24,742 nt of DNA. Origin: a virus. This document shows, piece after piece, positions 19,875 through 24,742 of this stretch. A program made the position numbers and the translations under genes. Under the pieces are notes generated by a model, which was not told the origin of the DNA, did no database searches, and worked only from the letters and a program-made list of their open reading frames with translations. Numbering within the stretch: position 1 is the first letter of the stretch; each line of letters begins with the position of its first letter. The stretch spans positions 1-24,742 of IMG/VR virus record IMGVR_UViG_3300046535_001340; one strand, written 5' to 3'.

Positions 19875-20710
19875 CGCGCCCGCCGCGCACTGAGCGTCCC
19901 GCCAACCGTTAAGGCCGCCGTGCTAAAAAACTGAAATGACGTCAGGTAAATCGTTGTCGGGCTCGCGAGCGACAGACGCTGTTGCGGAGCCACCAGGCTG
20001 ATTGTCGGGGTCGTCCAAGAGCCCTGCCATGCCGCATACCGCGACTGGTCCGGCAAACCGCCCGAAACCGTCCCGACGCCACCGCGGAAGTCGACGAGGA
20101 TGGCGCCAGACCCATTTGCCGCCACCACGCCCCACACATCCCAGTCGCCCGCCGTCAGGCTAATACTCGTCACATTCAGGATCGCGCCGCTCGTCGCCGT
20201 CAGCCCAGACGCGATTGGAATGTTGCTCTCGACATACTCCCCGACACGCCCCGCCGCGGCGTTGTCGTTGGTGGTCGTCGCGGGAAGCTGACCGGCAGCA
20301 ATGCTCGACGCGACGGAGGTCGGCGAGGCGGCGATCGGGATCTGGCCGGCGACCATTCCCGACATATTGGCCGAACCCGCCGGCCCCGTTGCTCCTGTTG
20401 GCCCTGTCGGCCCTGCCGGCCCTGCCGGGCCCGGCACCGTGCTGGCAGGGCCTGTCGGGCCCGGTGGCCCGGCCGGACCCGGGGGGCCGGCCGGTATCGC
20501 GGCAACCGCGGTATGAACAAAGGCTGTCGTCGCAACACTGGTGTCATTGTCGCCGGGCGGTGGCGTCGGCGCTTGCGGGTCGCCGGTAAACACCGGAGAA
20601 CCAAGCGGCGCGTAGTCCTGGTTCGCGATATTCGTGATATAGCGCTTCAGTGTAATTGCCAGATGCGGCGCGTCCCCCGGGTGTGCCAGACGACGAAGCG
20701 TTTGCGCCAT
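19871..20710 (-). CDS. Collagen-like tail fibre/appendage protein
   Basis: A 279-residue trimeric fibre candidate. The N-terminus (1-65) carries YITNIANQDYAPLGSPVFTG and PPGDNDTSVATTAFV, the attachment-and-repeat sequence common in phage tail fibres. Residues 75-112 are collagen-like Gly-X-Y triplets (GPPGPAGPPGPTGP and GPAGPAGPTGPTGATGPAG), broken once at ASTVP. The C-terminal part (120-279) with VGEYVESNIPI, LNVTSISLTAGDWDVWGVV and a strand-rich end resembles the compact beta-sandwich head domains that follow collagen stalks in phage adhesins. It likely binds the host surface. The order after tail tubular B and before gp13 differs from T7, where the fibre gene comes last. ATG 20710 overlaps the upstream stop (TGATG). 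Confidence 0.85.
   Translation of the reverse strand: MAQTLRRLAHPGDAPHLAITLKRYITNIANQDYAPLGSPVFTGDPQAPTPPPGDNDTSVATTAFVHTAVAAIPAGPPGPAGPPGPTGPASTVPGPAGPAGPTGPTGATGPAGSANMSGMVAGQIPIAASPTSVASSIAAGQLPATTTNDNAAAGRVGEYVESNIPIASGLTATSGAILNVTSISLTAGDWDVWGVVAANGSGAILVDFRGGVGTVSGGLPDQSRYAAWQGSWTTPTISLVAPQQRLSLASPTTIYLTSFQFFSTAALTVGGTLSARRAR
20375..20488 (-). repeat. Collagen-type Gly-X-Y repeat region
   Basis: Encodes residues 75-112 of the fibre protein: about eleven Gly-X-Y triplets dominated by GPA, GPP and GPT, with one break. This length is enough for a short triple helix. Confidence 0.85.
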
Positions 20711-22137
20711 CAGCCGCCCCCGCCTTTGACTTCGCCGTCCTGGTAATTGATCGAGATCGAGGCGATGCGTCCCGCCGTCGCGTCCTGGGACGTCAGCTGC
20801 AAGCCGATATGGGTGCCGTAGCCGGCAAACTTGATCTTCTGGAGCGAGAAGGTCTCCCCCGTGAAAACCCCGCAGCGTTCATAGGTAAAGGGGGCGCCGG
20901 GGTTCATCCCGATATCCAAGGCCCACGATCCCTGGATCATCAGGTCGATCGACGAGATCCGTTTCCAGATGCTGGGAGATTGGTTGTGCATCATCGGCGT
21001 GCGTACAATCGCCGGGGTCGCGTCGTAGACCAGCCCGCTCGCGCCGCCGTAAAGATAAAGATTGTCGCCGTTGCGCAGATAGACCTGGTTATTGGTCGAC
21101 GCCATGTAATCGATGTGAAACGGCACCTCAAAGGTCGACCAGGCGCTGACCTTCGACGAGGGAAAATACGACAGGACGTAGATCGTGTTGTCAAATGCTA
21201 GCCAATAGCGCCCATTGATCGGCTCGATCACCGCCCGCGCGACATAAGCCTCGCTCGGGTTGGTCAAGATGTGGTTGGTCACGATCGGATCGATCGGTGA
21301 GCCGACATCGATCACCGAGGCGGCCATCGAGATGTTCATCGCGCGTAGCGAACGAATGCCGCTATCGGAGAGAAACATCACGTCGCCAGTGCCAAACTGG
21401 ATCGCCGAGAGCCCGGAGATCGTGCCGATACGCAGGGTCTGCAAGAGATTGTTCTGGGTCGGGTCGGGATCGAGATACCAGATTAGCGTGACCAGCCGCG
21501 ACAGGACCGCCATGCGATCGTAATAGATCTCCAGACCGTTGATAAACTCGGCGTCGGCATCGTCCTGGGCCATCGAGATAAAGCCCGCTCCGCGGGGGTC
21601 GTTGACGTCCTGGTCGCTCCACGCGCCGGGGTCGCCGACATCGGAAAACCGCAGATCGGCCTGGTCACCAAGATAGAGTTTGGAGCGATGGGTGCGGCAG
21701 TATTGCCCGGCGACAGGCACGTTGACCTGGCCGGCTGGACCAAGCCACATCGGCCGATTAGAGCCGTTATCGCCTTGCGCGATAATAAACGGGTAATTAT
21801 CCCAGGTGTCGTAATCGACGATCCGGGCCAGCGATGTGGCGCTCAGCACCGAAACATCGACGTGTTTGCAGTTGACCGGGATCGGGCAGTTGGGGACCGA
21901 TAGCGGGCCATCGGGCAACGATGACGAATACACCGTGATCTGGCCGTCCCAGGCCGAGAGCCCTACCGTCCCCGGCGGCAGCGGGCCGACATCGACAAAC
22001 GCCTTGCGCCGCTCGATCTCGGCGCCATTGGTCAGGACGCAGTCTTGCAGCATCTGCAAGCTGCCCGGCGGCGCGGTTAGCGGCGATTTGCGAACATCGA
22101 GGCCGTGAGTAAAATCCTCGATCAGGAGGATCGGCAT
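20710..22137 (-). CDS. Tail tubular protein B-like (gp12 position)
   Basis: A 475-residue strand-rich protein starting MPILLIEDFTHGLDVRKSPL with PPGSLQMLQDCVLTNGAEIERRKAF, the standard opening of podovirus nozzle/tail-stabilisation proteins, which announce where tube proteins list gene products 'per contig' of the propeller. Following repeats alternate short strands and aromatic turns (RSKLYLGDQADLRFSDVGDP, DSGIRSLRAMNISM, NGRYWLAFDNTIYVLSYFP), as in beta-propellers of the T7 gp12 family. It should form the tail nozzle through which DNA leaves. The gene starts directly after the gp11-like stop (TAAATG) and ends TGATG with the fibre gene. It is shorter than T7 gp12 (794 aa), which carries additional domains, and nearer in size to P22-type nozzle proteins. 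Confidence 0.8.
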   Translation of the reverse strand: MPILLIEDFTHGLDVRKSPLTAPPGSLQMLQDCVLTNGAEIERRKAFVDVGPLPPGTVGLSAWDGQITVYSSSLPDGPLSVPNCPIPVNCKHVDVSVLSATSLARIVDYDTWDNYPFIIAQGDNGSNRPMWLGPAGQVNVPVAGQYCRTHRSKLYLGDQADLRFSDVGDPGAWSDQDVNDPRGAGFISMAQDDADAEFINGLEIYYDRMAVLSRLVTLIWYLDPDPTQNNLLQTLRIGTISGLSAIQFGTGDVMFLSDSGIRSLRAMNISMAASVIDVGSPIDPIVTNHILTNPSEAYVARAVIEPINGRYWLAFDNTIYVLSYFPSSKVSAWSTFEVPFHIDYMASTNNQVYLRNGDNLYLYGGASGLVYDATPAIVRTPMMHNQSPSIWKRISSIDLMIQGSWALDIGMNPGAPFTYERCGVFTGETFSLQKIKFAGYGTHIGLQLTSQDATAGRIASISINYQDGEVKGGGG

Positions 22138-22857
22138 TTACGGCCTCGCCGGGCCAGAGCCATAGCCGGGCGGGATGTAGTCGATACCGATGCGCGGCTG
22201 CGTCATGTCGCCGGTGCCGCCACCCCCTACTACGAAGGGCCGGCGCTTGTGAGCGGTCTGGCGCGTCTGGAGCCGATGCAGATAGGCGTTGGCCTTTTGC
22301 AGCTTGATCGGCGCGTCCTTGGCGTTCTCGCGCGCCAGGAGCTCGGCCGCGGTGAATAGCACGATCATGGTTGGGTCCATGATGCACGTGTCGTCCATCG
22401 CGATGAGCTCGGGGATGAGAAGATGCCCACGCAGCCGCAGCGTGCCGGTTTGCGAGGGGATCGGCCAGCACTCGAACTCGCTTTGATCGTAGTTATGCAT
22501 CCAGCGCTGCACCGGCCACGAGATAAAGCCGAGGTCCGAGTTCCAGATGGCAAAGTGCTCGGGGTAGATCCCGTACTCGATGACGTTCCAAACGTTGTTG
22601 AGCAGCACCCACATATCGTTGACTTGCTCGAACGGCATGTCTGCGGGGTACGGGTAGTAACGCTGGTTGGCGACCAGCACGATATCCCGGTCGATCTGGA
22701 GGTTTGGCCAATCGTAGGAATAGGCCAGTTCGTTCTGAGTACGGTTGATTAAGTAAGTGATCGTCTCGACGTCGTTGACCCCCATCGCCGGGGACGTCGA
22801 GTGCCCGGCTTCCATGCGGGTCGCATTAAGCAGATCACTAAGCAAACGGCCCGGCAT
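22138..22857 (-). CDS. Tail tubular protein A-like head-tail adaptor (gp11 position)
   Basis: A 239-residue protein with the marks of podovirus adaptors: MGVNDVETITYLINRTQNEL near the start, NLQIDRDIVLVANQRYYPYP (a strand pair with Tyr-Pro turn), then EQVNDMWVLL, FISWPVQRWMHNYDQSEFEC, PSQTGTLRLRGHLLIPEL, and a closing helix bundle with FTAAELLARENAKDAPIKLQKANAYLHRL. It would join the portal ring to the tail nozzle, as T7 gp11 and P22 gp4 do. The last 30 residues are Gly/Pro-rich and extended. ATG 22857 overlaps the preceding gene by 20 nt and its stop touches the start of the gp12-like gene. Confidence 0.85.
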   Translation of the reverse strand: MPGRLLSDLLNATRMEAGHSTSPAMGVNDVETITYLINRTQNELAYSYDWPNLQIDRDIVLVANQRYYPYPADMPFEQVNDMWVLLNNVWNVIEYGIYPEHFAIWNSDLGFISWPVQRWMHNYDQSEFECWPIPSQTGTLRLRGHLLIPELIAMDDTCIMDPTMIVLFTAAELLARENAKDAPIKLQKANAYLHRLQTRQTAHKRRPFVVGGGGTGDMTQPRIGIDYIPPGYGSGPARP

Positions 22858-23344
22858 CGTCGCCTTCCTCGAACCGGCCGCCGGCGATCGGGCTCACCCG
22901 ATCGGCCGCGTGGGCGGTGCGGTCGCGATGGGGTTTTGCCTTGGGGGTCGGCTCCGGGATATTCATGTTTTCGAGACTGGGGCCCGGCCCCGGGGTCTCG
23001 GCCGTCTTGGCCGTCTTGGCGTCCCGCGCGTCCTGGGCCGCCAGCAAGACCGCGCGTGCCTTGGGGAACTCGTCGCTGCGGGCGGTGAGATTAGGCCGGG
23101 CGCCCGGAAAACATTGCTGTACCGCCTCCTTGGGATAGGTCAGCTGCAAGTGGTGCAGAAGATCGAGGTTCGACATATTGAGGGTGCCGACTTCCGCGAT
23201 CTCGGTAACCGCGTCATCACCGTGCATAAACTGCACGATGAGGACTTCAGGGTACGTAAGCGGGCTCTCCGCGCCACGATAGACGACGCTGTCTTTTGAT
23301 CCCGCCAGCTGAATGCGGCAGCTAAGAAGTTGGAAGTCGGCCAT
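22838..23344 (-). CDS. Hypothetical late protein between capsid and adaptor, 168 aa
   Basis: Residues 1-115 look folded: strands in FQLLSCRIQLAGSKDSVVYRG, then YPEVLIVQFMHGDDAVTEI, a helix region LDLLHHLQLTYPKEAVQQCF and DEFPKARAVLLAAQDARDAK. Residues 115-168 are a charged Pro/Thr/Lys tail likely to be unfolded. No family recognised. Position directly after the capsid gene suggests a capsid decoration, head-completion or connector component. An upstream AAGGGA sequence supports ATG 23344. Confidence 0.75.
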   Translation of the reverse strand: MADFQLLSCRIQLAGSKDSVVYRGAESPLTYPEVLIVQFMHGDDAVTEIAEVGTLNMSNLDLLHHLQLTYPKEAVQQCFPGARPNLTARSDEFPKARAVLLAAQDARDAKTAKTAETPGPGPSLENMNIPEPTPKAKPHRDRTAHAADRVSPIAGGRFEEGDDAGPFA

Positions 23345-23359
23345 AGGTTCCCTTTGCGT

Positions 23360-24442
23360 TTACGCGATATCGTAGACCCCGGACTGGTTCAGCTGCTGCG
23401 CCACCATCTGACCGGTAGCGGTGAGTGATTTATACATCACAAAGCTGTTGTAGGGTCTCGCCGGCGTGAACAGATGACGCCATTCGTCATCCATCTTCAT
23501 CAAGTAAACATGCCGCGGATCAAACCAATAGGCCCGCTTGCTGTAGCCGAGGTCGTCGAGCCAGGGGTCGTACTGGATGGTGATGCCGTTAAACATCATC
23601 CCGCCGATTGAGCCGTCTTGCGGCCCGCGGAAACCGCGCTGGGTGTAGACACCGTTGGCCCGCATCTCGACTTCCATTGCATTAATAAATGCGCTCCCGG
23701 CCAGGAACTCGGTCGGGTCGCCGCCATAGCGGATCAACTGCCGGTATTCTTGCTGAAGCACCTGCAAGAGCGCGCCGCCATTCGTCGCGGCCGAGGTGAT
23801 GGGCGCGTTGCCGCCGGCAGCGCCCGCGGCTGTCGTGTAGGCACGGTTGCGCCACCACGAGTGCAACGCGGCATCGATACCGCCGACCACACCGGTTGCC
23901 GGGTTGTCGCGGATGATCGACCGGATACCGGCGAGTGCCTTGGGATCGGCCACGCCATCACCCCACAGGAGCTTGGTCATCGACCGGGCGTACTGCTCGC
24001 CAAAGTCGTTGAGCTTGTCCTCCAGGAGGTTAACCAGGACGGTCATTTCGCGCTGGGTGTGACGGCTCAAATTGTCACCATTACCCTCTTCATCGGTGAC
24101 ACTGATACCGTCGATCTTGAGCTCGGTGTGAGTGAGGGTCAGGCCGATATGGTGCTCACGCCACGGGTAGTTCGCACGCAGGATATTAGCGGGCGTGTAG
24201 AAGTTCACCGCGTCGTTGTGGGTGTAGCCGACAACGCTGTCGTTGGTGCCGCCAGCGCCAAAGTCGCCCTTGATCGCCAGGGAGATATTGCCCTTGCCAC
24301 CCGGGAAAGACTTAGCGGTCCGTTCCGCTTGGTTGAGCAACGGCTTGGCTTGGATGGTCTGTTTGAAGGTATCGCCTCGGTTAAAATAGAAGTCTAAGGC
24401 GGCGTTTGCGATGTTGGTGATTTCTCCAGCTGTAAATGCCAT
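23360..24442 (-). CDS. Major capsid protein
   Basis: A 360-residue shell protein, assumed to have the HK97 fold. It begins AGEITNIANAALDFYFNRG and shows features shared by this capsid family: an early Phe/Gly-rich part (KSFPGGKGNISLAIKGDFG), WREHHIGLTLTHTELKIDGI, LEDKLNDFGEQYARSMTKLLWG, the segment VVGGIDAALHSWWRNRAY, the helix LLQVLQQEYRQLIRYGGDP, FLAGSAFINAMEVEMRANG, and a P-domain to C-terminal run with GGMMFNGITIQYDPWLDDLG and RHVYLMKMDDEWRHLFTPARPY. It lies between a small C-terminal gene fragment and the tail genes, as in T7-like and related podoviruses. ATG 24442 has GAAGGG 7 nt upstream, sitting in a hairpin. Confidence 0.93.
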   Translation of the reverse strand: MAFTAGEITNIANAALDFYFNRGDTFKQTIQAKPLLNQAERTAKSFPGGKGNISLAIKGDFGAGGTNDSVVGYTHNDAVNFYTPANILRANYPWREHHIGLTLTHTELKIDGISVTDEEGNGDNLSRHTQREMTVLVNLLEDKLNDFGEQYARSMTKLLWGDGVADPKALAGIRSIIRDNPATGVVGGIDAALHSWWRNRAYTTAAGAAGGNAPITSAATNGGALLQVLQQEYRQLIRYGGDPTEFLAGSAFINAMEVEMRANGVYTQRGFRGPQDGSIGGMMFNGITIQYDPWLDDLGYSKRAYWFDPRHVYLMKMDDEWRHLFTPARPYNSFVMYKSLTATGQMVAQQLNQSGVYDIA

Positions 24443-24445
24443 TGG

Positions 24446-24464
24446 ATTAGCCCTTCAGGCTAAT
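24446..24464 (-). promoter_or_regulatory. Hairpin in the capsid gene leader
   Basis: On the - strand, ATTAGCC and GGCTAAT form a perfect 7-bp stem with a 5-nt loop, immediately before the capsid ATG. The stop of the upstream gene is within the first arm, and the ribosome binding site GAAGGG spans loop and second arm. Confidence 0.55.
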
Positions 24465-24742
24465 GCACGCGCTGCGCACCTCGTTGAAGCCCAAGGATGG
24501 CTGCCTCCATCAGGGTCCTGGGCTCTGGGGCCGCACTGCCGTTGCCGTTTGCATGATGGACGTTTGAGGATGGGCTGGGGCGTGTCGCGGCTGGCTGCGG
24601 TCGCACCCGGCCGAGTACACGGTTGGCTTCCTCATAGGCTTCCTGGGCCATCGCCACTGCCTGTTGTGGTGATGTTGGCCGCCCCTTTGACATGACGAGG
24701 GACTGCGAGAAGCGTTCGACAACGTCCGCTTTGAGCGCCCAA
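24460..24742 (-). CDS. 3' end of a gene leaving the window (scaffold by position)
   Basis: The first ATG in this frame is 24693, but the frame is open to the edge and the upstream codons read sensibly (WALKADVVERFSQSLV before MSKGRPTSPQQAVAMAQEAY), with no SD before 24693. I therefore treat it as the C-terminal part of a longer gene. It shows a helix (PQQAVAMAQEAYEEANRVLG), a Pro/Ser/Asn-rich linker, and a final helix RTLMEAAILGLQRGAQRVH. A scaffold protein normally precedes the capsid gene in podoviruses and ends in a coat-binding helix, so that role is plausible but not shown. An independent 77-residue gene from 24693 remains possible. Confidence 0.65.
   Translation of the reverse strand, partial: WALKADVVERFSQSLVMSKGRPTSPQQAVAMAQEAYEEANRVLGRVRPQPAATRPSPSSNVHHANGNGSAAPEPRTLMEAAILGLQRGAQRVH

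Noticed and set aside
19982-20746. + strand ORF opposite the collagen-like fibre gene
   Set aside because: Arg/Gly/Cys-rich translation of GC-rich repeats on the wrong strand; the - strand frame has recognisable fibre motifs.

Overview
This GC-rich window looks like part of a tailed-phage genome or prophage, most likely a T7-like podovirus by its virion gene order. Two gene blocks face each other. The left block (13-7132, + strand) is a DNA replication and recombination operon. The right block (24742-8098, - strand) is a late virion operon. No integrase, RNA polymerase, terminase, portal or tRNA is visible; the late operon starts beyond the right edge and the early operon may start beyond the left edge. 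The host cannot be read directly. High GC and the style of the tail-fibre domain suggest a GC-rich proteobacterium, perhaps an alphaproteobacterium, but that is inference.

Left block: SNF2-type helicase, a small protein with an unusual TTG start, a DUF2800-type PD-(D/E)XK nuclease with an apparent Fe-S cysteine set, a DUF6378-like protein, a 47-residue protein, a DUF2815-type single-stranded DNA-binding protein, an 84-residue protein that starts inside that gene, a MarR-like winged-helix protein, an acidic helical protein and a proofreading family A DNA polymerase. Most neighbours overlap by ATGA, GTGA or TGATG, so translation is probably coupled. A perfect 10-bp GC hairpin followed by a T run (7119-7148) ends the block.

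Middle (7149-7714): a visibly AT-richer gene-free stretch with a 34-bp interrupted palindrome, a 15-bp palindrome, two 9-mers that recur 191 bp away in swapped order, and an 11-bp-spaced direct repeat. It is followed by two small coupled + strand genes behind a perfect Shine-Dalgarno sequence; the second overlaps the 3' end of the giant late gene tail-to-tail.

Right block, in transcription order (right to left): the 3' end of an unidentified gene (scaffold by position), major capsid protein, a small unknown protein, gp11-like tail tubular A, gp12-like tail tubular B, a collagen-like fibre protein, a gp13-like (DUF2833) protein, two Gln/Ala-rich gp14-like internal core proteins, a Pro/Ala-rich internal protein in the gp15 position, a 56-residue basic Pro/Arg-rich protein and a 2560-residue protein in the gp16 position. 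The giant carries an N-terminal M15-type peptidase motif set, two families of Pro-rich repeats, a possible ADP-ribosyltransferase-like module, a zincin (HEWTH) and a long helical C-terminus. It is the most interesting object here: probably an ejected polyvalent protein that combines cell-wall cutting with possible effector activities.
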